The position numbers and the translations under genes are program-made. A stretch of DNA of 59,631 nucleotides. Source: Synergistaceae bacterium. GTDB taxonomy: Bacteria; Synergistota; Synergistia; Synergistales; Aminobacteriaceae. The notes under the pieces are model-generated. The model ran no database searches. It was given only the letters and a program-made list of their open reading frames with translations, and was not told the origin of the DNA. Below, piece by piece: positions 52,887-59,631 of this stretch; positions within the stretch are counted from its first letter, which is position 1, and the number at the start of each line of letters is the position of its first letter. The stretch spans positions 1 to 59,631 of the forward strand of contig JAFSWZ010000009.1 in the NCBI GenBank assembly GCA_017450125.1, written 5' to 3'.

Positions 52887-53474
52887 CTACAGCACTCCCT
52901 TTGTCGACGGAACCTCGTCCTCGCTGTCAGGGTTGATGCTCACTGCATGAGCTATCGACCGTGCCGCAGACTTGAACGCTCCCTCGATGATGTGATGTGC
53001 GTTTGTCCCAGCCATCTGCCGGAAGTGCAGCGTACATTGTGCGTTCCTCACAAAGCCCAGCCAGAACTCCTGCGCAAGTTCCGTGTCAAAGTCCCCGACC
53101 TTCGGTGAGGTTATGTTCATGTCCCAGCCGAGATATGCCCTTCCCGAAAAGTCTACCGCCGTGAGAATCAGTGCCTCGTCCATAGGCAGGATATAGCTCC
53201 CGTAGCGGTTGATGCCCCTCTTGCTCCCAAGTGCCTTCGCGAACGCCTGCCCGAGACTTATCCCCACATCCTCAACCGTGTGGTGATAGTCCACCTCGTA
53301 ATCTCCCTTGCACTTCAAGAAGAGGCCGAAGCCCCCGTGTGCCGCAAACAGCGTCAGCATGTGGTCAAGGAAGCCGCACCCCGTCTTTATCTCACTCTTC
53401 TTGCGCTCGTCAAGCATCAGGTTGAGTGCTATCGTCGTCTCTTTCGTCTCCCTGAAAATATCACCGGCTCTCAC
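52887..53474 (-). CDS. hisB: Imidazoleglycerol-phosphate dehydratase
   Basis: HisB (dehydratase form) removes water from imidazole glycerol phosphate in histidine synthesis. The 195-residue product has GFLDHMLTLFAAHGGF near 35-50, DYHHTVEDVGI near 62-72, FSGRAYLGW, and GTNAHHIIEGAFKS near 158-171, the histidine-rich manganese sites. The GTG start at 53474 is chosen because AAGGAG lies 9 bases upstream; the TTG at 53483 is too close. It overlaps the end of hisC by 14 bases. Confidence 0.93.
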   Translation of the reverse strand: MRAGDIFRETKETTIALNLMLDERKKSEIKTGCGFLDHMLTLFAAHGGFGLFLKCKGDYEVDYHHTVEDVGISLGQAFAKALGSKRGINRYGSYILPMDEALILTAVDFSGRAYLGWDMNITSPKVGDFDTELAQEFWLGFVRNAQCTLHFRQMAGTNAHHIIEGAFKSAARSIAHAVSINPDSEDEVPSTKGVL

Positions 53475-54528
53475 GTTCAACAACTCCTTTCACAACTTCC
53501 AGAAATACCTGCATCTGTTCCGCAGTGCCGATAGTGATTCTGTTCCAGTCATCCAGCACAAGGGGTGAGCTGAAATGACGGATGATTATCTTGTACTTCT
53601 TCAAGGCCTCGTAGATCTTTACGCCCGCAGCTCTGCTGTGTTTCGCAAACAGGAAATTAGTGCTCGAGTCCAGCACCTCAAAGCCCATCTCGCGAAGCCT
53701 GCTCGCCGTGTTGTCGCGAACCTTGCAGATCATCGCGATGTTCCGGCGGGTGTAGTCTTCGTCCTCGAGCGAACCCAGAGCAGCCGCCTGCGTCATTGCG
53801 TTGACGTTGTAGGGAGCGATGGCGTTCTTGACGGCGCGGATGTCAGCAGCTAGTTCATCGCAGCACATGCACCAGCCTAATCTTGCGCCTGCGAGAGAAC
53901 GGGACTTCGAGAATGTCCTTACCACTATGAGATTGTCGTACTTGCGGATGAACCTCACAGCAGACTTTGCGCCGAAATCAACGTACGCTTCATCAACCAC
54001 GATGAGGCTGTCGGGGTTAGAGGAGATTATCAGCTCGAGTTCCCCCGTGTCGAGTGCGAGGCTTGTCGGAGCGTTGGGGTTGGCGATGAAGACTGTCCGC
54101 CCCTCAAGGTTAGTGTAGTCCTCCGTGAGAATCTTGAAGCCTCTCAGCGGAATTGTCGTGAAGTTCACGCCGTGAAGCCCGGCAAGTATCTTGTAGAAGG
54201 AGTAGGTGATGTCGGGGAAGGCAGCTCCTTTCTCGCAGAGTGCCATAAAGATGAAGCTGAGTATCTCGTCAGAACCGTTACCGAAGACGATGTTTGAGGG
54301 CTTTATGCCGTTGCGTCCGGCGATGGTTTCTGCGAGTCGTCGGCAGTCAGGGTCAGGGTAGTAGTTGAGGCCTTCTGCGGCCTTGTAGGCGTAGGCTATG
54401 GCTATTGGCGAGGGCGGGAAGGGGGACTCGTTGGTGTTGAGGCGGATGTAGCCCTTCATGCTCTCGACTTCTTCGGAAGTGTCGTAAGGCGTGAGCGAGG
54501 TGAACTTAGAGTGCAAGAACTTGCTCAT
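53461..54528 (-). CDS. hisC: Histidinol-phosphate aminotransferase
   Basis: A PLP-dependent class I aminotransferase in histidine synthesis. The 355-residue product has IRLNTNESPFPPSP near 29, FGNGSDEILSFI near 82, VVDEAYVDFGAKSAV near 175 and the lysine motif TFSKSRSLAGARLGW near 205-219. The end is YKIIIRHFSSPLVLDDWNRITIGT. It overlaps hisB and opens hisC-hisB-rsmG-atpZ. Other his genes are not in the window. Confidence 0.93.
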   Translation of the reverse strand: MSKFLHSKFTSLTPYDTSEEVESMKGYIRLNTNESPFPPSPIAIAYAYKAAEGLNYYPDPDCRRLAETIAGRNGIKPSNIVFGNGSDEILSFIFMALCEKGAAFPDITYSFYKILAGLHGVNFTTIPLRGFKILTEDYTNLEGRTVFIANPNAPTSLALDTGELELIISSNPDSLIVVDEAYVDFGAKSAVRFIRKYDNLIVVRTFSKSRSLAGARLGWCMCCDELAADIRAVKNAIAPYNVNAMTQAAALGSLEDEDYTRRNIAMICKVRDNTASRLREMGFEVLDSSTNFLFAKHSRAAGVKIYEALKKYKIIIRHFSSPLVLDDWNRITIGTAEQMQVFLEVVKGVVERESR

Positions 54529-54583
54529 AGGTCAATAAGGATTCCCTTCATGGAAAATTTTTGCGTAATCATAGCACAGAGAG

Positions 54584-54611
54584 TTGACGGCGGAACAAAT
54601 TGCGTTATGAT
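54584..54611 (+). promoter_or_regulatory. Sigma70 promoter of the DHH-CBS-CCA gene
   Basis: TTGACG (54584-54589), a 16-base spacer and TATGAT (54606-54611), about 37 bases before the ATG. Confidence 0.55.
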
Positions 54612-54647
54612 TTTGTCTATCCCAACCATAAAGAGAGAATACAGACC

Positions 54648-57275
54648 ATGCACTTAATAACAAGCCATCTCAATACAGACTTTGACTCCCTCGCCAGCAT
54701 GATAGCCATCCAGAAGCTCTACCCTGACGCTGTCATCTGTCCTCCGGGCTCAATGAACCGCAAAGTCCGGGACTTCATGTCCAAGCACGGCCGACAGTGG
54801 GCCGCAAAAATCCTCAAGCCCAAGAAAATACCCCTCGATGAAGTTACCCTCATGATCGTTGTCGACACACGCTCGCGTTCGCGCATCGGACCTTTCGCCG
54901 CACTCGCAGGCAGGCAGGACGTAGCAGTCCACGTCTACGACCACCATCCAGCAACACCCGACGATATTCCTGCAGAAGAGTTTGTGTACGAGCCCATAGG
55001 CGCGGCAACAACCATGATCCTCGAGCACCTCCTCAACGAACGCAAGGACATCACTCCCGACGAAGCAACCCTGTTCGCACTGGGAATCTACGACGACACC
55101 GGCGCAATGACCTACGAGACTACGACAGAGCGCGACATTGCGGCGATAAGCTACCTGCGGGAACTCGGGGCAGACTTGTCGGGAATCCTCGCTCAGGTCG
55201 AGAACGATGTCTCCCAAGAAGACCGCAAGCTCCTCGACAGCTTGGCCGAGAACGCCCGCGAAATCTACATCAACGGCGCGAAAGTCTACCTCACTTGGGC
55301 AGAGACAGACGATTACGTTCAAGGTCTGGCAGTCTTCGTGAACAGGCTCAAGGAGTACGCGGACTCCCACGTAACAATAGCTGTTGTCAATAACGGCGGC
55401 AAGAAGATAAACATCATCGCCCGAAGCACCGAAGGAGTCCTGAACGTCAAGGAGTTCCTCGCGCCATACGGAGGAAGCGGGCACTACCAGGCAGGAAGCG
55501 CGACACTCGCTGACCGGGACGCAAAAGAACTTCTCGACGAGATAGAGTCCCGGCTTCACGGAGCAATCACCCCGATGATGAAGGTCTCTGACATCATGGC
55601 CTCGCCCGTCATCGCCGTAAGCCCCGACGCAAGAGTCGATGAAGGCTACCGCACAATGCTGCGTTTTGGCCTGAAGTCCCTTCCTGTCGCCAACGCTGAA
55701 GGTGAAGTCGTCGGAATGATGACCCGCAACGACCTCGACAAAGCCCACCTTCACGGCCTTGACCGCGCGGGAATATCTGACTTCATGACGCAGGGAGTAA
55801 TCAGCCTCGCAAGTGAAGCCTCAATCGACGAAGCTCATCGTATGATGGCGACTTACGGCTTCGAGAAAATGCCCGTCCTTGACGAGAACGGAAAGCTCGT
55901 AGGTACGCTTACGCGCGGAGACTTATTGAAGGCGTTGTACCACTCGGGACAGTTCGCGGACGAGGACACTTCGCGGGATTCTACCGGCTTCCTGTGGGTC
56001 GAGAACGTCTCTGCTCTGATGGAGGAGTCCTTCAGCCTCAAGACGTTGTCGCTACTGCGACGTGTCGGGGCGAAAGCTCAGGAGCTCGGAATGCGCGCTT
56101 ACCTTGTCGGCGGAACGGTGCGGGATATCCTCATGGGCGTGAGCAACACCGACATAGACATCTCCGTCGAGGGCGACGCGGAAAAGCTCGTGAGTTCGTG
56201 GAATGAGCCGGGCTGCAAGTCAACTCTTCACGGACGCTACAAAACCGGCACGATAACTTTCCCGGACGGCGAGAAGGTGGATGTTGCGACGGCAAGGAGA
56301 GAGTTCTACGAGTACGCGGCGGCAGTCCCTACGGTGCAGAACAGCTCATTGAAGCAGGATTTGAGCCGCAGGGATTTCACCGTAAATGCAATGTCAATCT
56401 CACTCAGCGAGGACGACTGGGGAACGCTGACCGACAACTTCGGCGGACGTGCTGACCTCAAGGACAAGCAGCTTAAGATTCTCCACAACCTCAGCTTCGT
56501 TGAAGATCCGTCGCGTGTTCTCAGGGGAATACGTCTCGAACAGAGGCTCGGCATGACGTTCGAGGACAACACATTCAGGCTTCTGCAGAGTGCCGTGAAG
56601 GGCGGGCTGCTTGAGCTGCTCTCGACGACAAGGATTCGTGCGGAGCTGGAACTTGACCTCAAGGAGGCAGGCTTCCGCAAAATCGTGATGAGGATGCAGG
56701 ACTTGGGAGTGTGGGAGTCCCTCTTCGCCGGAATGCACGTGAGCAAGTCGATGAACCAGCGGCTTCACATCCTCGAGCACTTCATGAGGCAGACCTCGAA
56801 GCACAGCATCGACTTCAAGGGTATGGAATGGCTCGTGAAGATGGCAGTTATCCTCACGGACTCGAAGCCGGAAGTGAGGTTCTCCGCAATGGACAGGATG
56901 AACCTTAACCCCAACGAGCGCGAACAGCTCACACGTTGCTTCATGAAGTGGCCGGAAGTCGAGAAGTTCTGCTCCTCACATAAGGACATCAGGAACAGTG
57001 AGGCCTACACGTTCTTCAAGGATTACGGGCCTGTTCAGCTGGTATACTGGCTGACGTGCCTCAAGTCCCGCGAAGCCCGGCGGCTGATTGTCGAGCACAT
57101 GGAGCTGTGGATGGGCTACAAGGGAGAACTCACCGGCAAAGACCTTCAGGCGATGGGCTTGAAGGGGAAGGCGATCGGTGAGGCACTGAGCGCAATAAAA
57201 CTTGCGGTGATTGACGGTGAAATCAACAGCCGCGAGGAAGAAGAGGACTTCGTGAGAAGCCTCACAAACCAATAG
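54648..57275 (+). CDS. DHH/CBS/tRNA nucleotidyltransferase fusion (CCA- or A-adding type)
   Basis: An 875-residue fusion. A DHH phosphoesterase domain (about 1-160: HLNTDFDSLASM, VVDTRSRSR, VYDHHPATP) and DHHA1 (about 210-305, GGSGHYQAG) come first, then two CBS repeats (about 315-435, VSDIMASPVIAVSP and ISDFMTQGVISLAS). A class II nucleotidyltransferase/poly(A) head follows (about 480-640: YLVGGTVRDILMG, NTDIDISVEGD, LSRRDFTVNAMSISL), then RNA-binding helices. Such fusions in other bacteria add A or CC to tRNA, and CBS may sense an adenine nucleotide. ATG 54648 is chosen because it puts the DHH start at the N-terminus and follows the promoter. PAP2 follows. Confidence 0.9.
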   Translation: MHLITSHLNTDFDSLASMIAIQKLYPDAVICPPGSMNRKVRDFMSKHGRQWAAKILKPKKIPLDEVTLMIVVDTRSRSRIGPFAALAGRQDVAVHVYDHHPATPDDIPAEEFVYEPIGAATTMILEHLLNERKDITPDEATLFALGIYDDTGAMTYETTTERDIAAISYLRELGADLSGILAQVENDVSQEDRKLLDSLAENAREIYINGAKVYLTWAETDDYVQGLAVFVNRLKEYADSHVTIAVVNNGGKKINIIARSTEGVLNVKEFLAPYGGSGHYQAGSATLADRDAKELLDEIESRLHGAITPMMKVSDIMASPVIAVSPDARVDEGYRTMLRFGLKSLPVANAEGEVVGMMTRNDLDKAHLHGLDRAGISDFMTQGVISLASEASIDEAHRMMATYGFEKMPVLDENGKLVGTLTRGDLLKALYHSGQFADEDTSRDSTGFLWVENVSALMEESFSLKTLSLLRRVGAKAQELGMRAYLVGGTVRDILMGVSNTDIDISVEGDAEKLVSSWNEPGCKSTLHGRYKTGTITFPDGEKVDVATARREFYEYAAAVPTVQNSSLKQDLSRRDFTVNAMSISLSEDDWGTLTDNFGGRADLKDKQLKILHNLSFVEDPSRVLRGIRLEQRLGMTFEDNTFRLLQSAVKGGLLELLSTTRIRAELELDLKEAGFRKIVMRMQDLGVWESLFAGMHVSKSMNQRLHILEHFMRQTSKHSIDFKGMEWLVKMAVILTDSKPEVRFSAMDRMNLNPNEREQLTRCFMKWPEVEKFCSSHKDIRNSEAYTFFKDYGPVQLVYWLTCLKSREARRLIVEHMELWMGYKGELTGKDLQAMGLKGKAIGEALSAIKLAVIDGEINSREEEEDFVRSLTNQ

Positions 57276-57287
57276 GAGGAGTTATTG

Positions 57288-58223
57288 ATGGACATAACAT
57301 ACTTGCTGTGGCTTCAGGATTTCCGCAACAGCATCAACGGCGTGCTTGATCCGTTCATGGAATGGATTTCGCTTTTCGGCGTGAGGCACATAGTATTGTT
57401 GCCTGTGTTCGTGTACTGGTGCCTGAACAAGAAGAAGGGGCTGTTCATAATGTTTGCGTGGAAGCTCAGCCAGACCATCAACGCAATCGTGAAGCTCACG
57501 GCGTGCGTATACCGCCCGTGGATTCGTGATGCGCGCATTGTTCCGGCGGGCGACTCGATAAGGACAGCAGGAGGCTACTCATTCCCGAGCGGCCATACAA
57601 TGATGGCAGTACCGATTTACGGCGGGCTTGCCACGTGCACGAAGAACAAGCTGGCGCGTCTGTTCTGGGTTGTGATGATTCTGGTTCTCATGTTCTCCCG
57701 CAACTATCTGGGCGTTCACACCCCGCAGGATGTTGTCGTGGGATGCATTCTCGGCCTCGCGTCGATCTGGATTGCGCAGAAAGCCTTTGACTACCTCGAG
57801 CTTCACCCGGAGAAAGACGCGCTGATCATGATTCTCTGCGCGCTCGCAGGAATCCTCACTCTGGTCTACGTAACCTACAAGCCATACCCGATGGATTACG
57901 TTGACGGAAAGCTGCTCGTTGACCCCGTGAAGATGCAGATAGACTCTTGGGGGGATGCCGGAGGTTTCGCGTCGTTCGCGCTGATGTGGTACATCGAGAG
58001 CCGCTTCATCAAGTTCGAACCCACAGGCTGGAACGTCAAAGGAGTAATTATCTGCGTGATCGGAATGCTTCCGCTCTGCTGGGTAATCTCGGACTTGGGC
58101 GGGTACACTGCCGGCTTCTTCGGAGCACACGTCGGGAAGCTGGTCGCGAAAACCCTGCTGTTCTTCTACGTGATGATAGTGTGGCCTCTGGTGATTAAGC
58201 TCTTCACCAGCCGTAAACAGTAA
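57288..58223 (+). CDS. PAP2-family membrane phosphatase
   Basis: A 311-residue membrane protein of the PAP2 superfamily, with seven to nine hydrophobic segments. The three phosphatase motifs are present: KLTACVYRPW near 67-76 (KxxxxxxRP), SFPSGHTMMAVP near 100-111 (PSGH) and SRNYLGVHTPQDVVVG near 143-158 (SRxxxxxHxxxD). It could act on undecaprenyl pyrophosphate or phosphatidic acid in envelope metabolism. AGGAGG lies about 10 bases before ATG 57288, 12 bases after the CCA gene's stop. rplY has its own promoter after it. Confidence 0.88.
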   Translation: MDITYLLWLQDFRNSINGVLDPFMEWISLFGVRHIVLLPVFVYWCLNKKKGLFIMFAWKLSQTINAIVKLTACVYRPWIRDARIVPAGDSIRTAGGYSFPSGHTMMAVPIYGGLATCTKNKLARLFWVVMILVLMFSRNYLGVHTPQDVVVGCILGLASIWIAQKAFDYLELHPEKDALIMILCALAGILTLVYVTYKPYPMDYVDGKLLVDPVKMQIDSWGDAGGFASFALMWYIESRFIKFEPTGWNVKGVIICVIGMLPLCWVISDLGGYTAGFFGAHVGKLVAKTLLFFYVMIVWPLVIKLFTSRKQ

Positions 58224-58231
58224 CAGGGTTT

Positions 58232-58240
58232 GCTATAATT
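58232..58240 (+). promoter_or_regulatory. Extended -10 promoter of rplY-pth
   Basis: TGC followed by TATAAT at 58235-58240, 34 bases before the rplY TTG, directly after the PAP2 stop. Confidence 0.55.
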
Positions 58241-58274
58241 ACCCTATCCATAACATTATAAGGAGAGATTCATT

Positions 58275-58943
58275 TTGGCGGACATAGTAACGTTAGTGAT
58301 GGAGTCCCGTGATAAGACGGGCAAAGGCGAGAACGGACGCATTAGGCGTTCAGGGTACACCCCCTGTGTAATCTACGGCCCGGAAATCAGCCCGAACATT
58401 CTCGGCAAGGTCAACACCCGCGAGATCGAGCGCATCTTGGCCGGACGCTGGGAGTCAACGCGCCTTAACGTCAAACTTCCCGACGGACGCGAGGAGCTCT
58501 GCATTATCCGCGAGGCACAGAGGCATCCTCTGACCGACCTTCCGCTTCACATCGACTTCCTGCACCTCGTGAGAGGCCGCAAGATCACTGTCAACATTCC
58601 TGTTGAGGTTACTGGCAGAGACGAGTCTCAGGGCATCAAGGACGGCGGAGTCCTCGAGGCAGTACACGAGCTCGAGGTTGAGACCCTGCCGATGAGCATT
58701 CCTGACGTAATCACCGTAGACGTTTCCGGCCTGAACGTCGGAGACGCGATCCACGTGAAAGACCTTGTGCTGGGCGAGAACGTTACGGCACTTGCTGACC
58801 CTGACGAGGTAGTTGCGATTATCGTAACTTCGCGCGGAGTTGAGGACGCTGAACCTGAGACGGAGGAGACCGCCGCCGCTGACGTTGAAGTCGTGGCGAA
58901 GGGCAAGGCCGCTAAGGAAGGCGAAGAAGAGGAGAAGAAGTAA
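58275..58943 (+). CDS. rplY: 50S ribosomal protein L25 (general stress protein Ctc form)
   Basis: L25/Ctc binds 5S rRNA. The 222-residue long form has the N-terminal L25 domain (1-95: MESRDKTGKGENGRIRRSGYTPCVIYGPE), the C-terminal TL5 domain (100-190: GRKITVNIPVEVTGRDESQGIKDGGVLEAVHELEVETLP) and an acidic tail (EEEEKK). The start is TTG 58275, 8 bases after AAGGAGAG, because no ATG or GTG fits the family's N-terminus. pth follows by 6 bases. Confidence 0.93.
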   Translation: MADIVTLVMESRDKTGKGENGRIRRSGYTPCVIYGPEISPNILGKVNTREIERILAGRWESTRLNVKLPDGREELCIIREAQRHPLTDLPLHIDFLHLVRGRKITVNIPVEVTGRDESQGIKDGGVLEAVHELEVETLPMSIPDVITVDVSGLNVGDAIHVKDLVLGENVTALADPDEVVAIIVTSRGVEDAEPETEETAAADVEVVAKGKAAKEGEEEEKK

Positions 58944-58949
58944 CCCATC

Positions 58950-59504
58950 ATGCGCATCGTGGCCGGTCTGGGTAATCCGGGAGAACAATACGCTTTCACC
59001 CGTCATAACATGGGCTGGCTTTGCGCTGACTTTATCGCGGTCAACAATAATCTTGGCCGTCCGCAGGAGAAATTCCGCGCTGAGTTCTGGAAGATGGGCG
59101 ATGTGATTCTAATGAAGCCCCTAACCTTCATGAACGCTAGCGGAATATCCCTCGCTGAGGCAGTGAACTTCTACAAGGCTGAGCTGTCTGACGTGCTGAT
59201 AGTCTACGACGACAAAGCATTACCCTTCGGGAAGCTCAGGCTTCGTGCTCAGGGCACAGCAGGAGGACATAACGGCCTCGCGTCAATTCTCGGAGCACTG
59301 GGAGACCTTCACGTCCCCCGTCTGCGAATAGGCATAGGCAGCCCCACAGGGAACATGATAGATTACGTTCTGGGGCACTTCCCGCCCGATGAACGGGAAC
59401 AGCTCCCCGAAGTGATAAAACGTGCGGCCTCTGCTGTGGACGTGTGGCTGAAGAATGACATTCAGCGCGCAATGACGATTGTTAATCGAGACCCTTCCGT
59501 GTGA
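58950..59504 (+). CDS. pth: Peptidyl-tRNA hydrolase
   Basis: Pth recycles tRNA from stalled peptidyl-tRNA. The 184-residue product starts MRIVAGLGNPGEQYAFTRHNMGW, with catalytic His at 20, KPLTFMNASGISLAE near 55, and VYDDKALPFGKLRLRAQGTAGGHNGLASI near 92-121, where the family aspartate and GGHNGL are seen. It is the usual partner of rplY. Its stop lies inside the loop of the following terminator. Confidence 0.95.
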   Translation: MRIVAGLGNPGEQYAFTRHNMGWLCADFIAVNNNLGRPQEKFRAEFWKMGDVILMKPLTFMNASGISLAEAVNFYKAELSDVLIVYDDKALPFGKLRLRAQGTAGGHNGLASILGALGDLHVPRLRIGIGSPTGNMIDYVLGHFPPDEREQLPEVIKRAASAVDVWLKNDIQRAMTIVNRDPSV

Positions 59505-59525
59505 AAGCGGGAGGGTTTAATTTTT
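59491..59525 (+). terminator. Terminator of rplY-pth
   Basis: ACCCTTCC pairs with GGGAGGGT (allowing one mismatch or bulge) and is followed by TTAATTTTT. The stem includes the end of the pth coding region. Confidence 0.75.
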
Positions 59526-59539
59526 CTGGAGGTGTATTA

Positions 59540-59631
59540 ATGATGCAGAAACGGCGCAAGTCTTCAAATGTATTGCTTGATACGGCACTTCAGGAGTTTT
59601 ACGGTGCGGCTGACGAAATGGGATTGAGCGA
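59540..59631 (+). CDS. N-terminal fragment of a probable glutamate dehydrogenase (truncated by window edge)
   Basis: An ATG at 59540 with GGAGG 7 bases upstream opens a frame to the window edge (30 residues). SSNVLLDTALQEFYGAADEMGLS resembles the start of bacterial hexameric glutamate dehydrogenases (…NLLENALKQFDEAAELLGLD type). The assignment rests on this short stretch only. The catalytic lysine region lies outside the window. Confidence 0.45.
   Translation, partial: MMQKRRKSSNVLLDTALQEFYGAADEMGLS

Noticed and set aside
54750-55754. A 334-codon open frame on the minus strand within the DHH-CBS-CCA gene
   Set aside because: It is antisense to a clear multi-domain protein, has no family-like sequence and no ribosome site. 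GC-rich codon usage on the true strand leaves such long antisense frames open.

Overview
The window is chromosomal DNA from a moderately GC-rich, diderm, probably anaerobic bacterium. Several traits together suggest the phylum Synergistota, though this is an inference and 16S or marker-gene placement would settle it. The traits are a ribosomal protein L27 with a cleavable N-terminal extension beside its protease Prp, the order rpmG-tRNA-Trp-secE-nusG-rplKAJL, a type IV pilus cluster, PBP1A with a LytR-family protein, a flavodiiron protein and an iron-type alcohol dehydrogenase. I see no prophage, insertion sequence, CRISPR array or rRNA.

Layout. 1-1.4 kb: the 3' end of an unknown gene, a heptanucleotide repeat leader and an FkbM-type methyltransferase. 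1.4-11.3 kb (+): rpsB-tsf-pyrH-frr-cheR-hypA-like-uvrD/pcrA-coaE-pepF-HAD phosphatase-lspA, nearly all overlapping. 11.3-14.5 kb (-): argF, a cobalamin adenosyltransferase-like gene, metY and an Rrf2 regulator. 14.5-18.9 kb (-): rplU-prp-rpmA-obg-nadD-lytR. 18.9-19.9 kb (-): a frameshifted glycosyltransferase. 20-26.9 kb: cstA with a CopZ-like protein, an Asp/Glu racemase, a Wzz protein, and glpX-dedA-comM. 27-30.7 kb (-): an exported ACT-domain protein, PBP1A and a C39-like orphan. 30.8-34.2 kb (+): the rpmG-to-rplL translation cluster. 34.2-37.2 kb: membrane and zinc-ribbon proteins with a YdjI-like SPFH protein. 37.4-46.3 kb (-): two EpsG-type polysaccharide polymerases followed by pilB-pilT-pilC and four pilins. 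46.3-50.7 kb: hisS, a second frameshifted glycan gene, speE and fprA. 50.8-59.6 kb: alcohol dehydrogenase, hisC-hisB-rsmG-atpZ, a DHH/CBS/CCA-transferase fusion, PAP2, rplY, pth and the start of a probable glutamate dehydrogenase gene.

The most interesting signal is a set of hypermutable simple repeats placed at surface-structure genes. Three glycan genes (glycosyltransferase at 18934-19897, EpsG-like polymerase at 45143-46272, capsule-synthesis-type transferase at 47673-48555) each contain a G/C homopolymer of 10-12 bases. In all three the present tract length is one base away from the length that restores a full-length protein. A fourth tract, of 12, covers the -35 region of the promoter of a major-type pilin gene. 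Two further repeats sit in 5' regions: (AT)9 exactly between -35 and -10 of the exported ACT-domain gene, and seven copies of ATCACGC just after the -10 upstream of the FkbM methyltransferase. Three of the four homopolymer tracts share a flank: the C-run, then 10-11 bases, then TTACGTA. This looks like a multi-locus phase-variation system with a common cis signature.

Promoters here often lack a good -35 and use an extended -10 (TGCTATAAT-like). In several junctions the U-run of a terminator lies directly where the next promoter's -35 would be.
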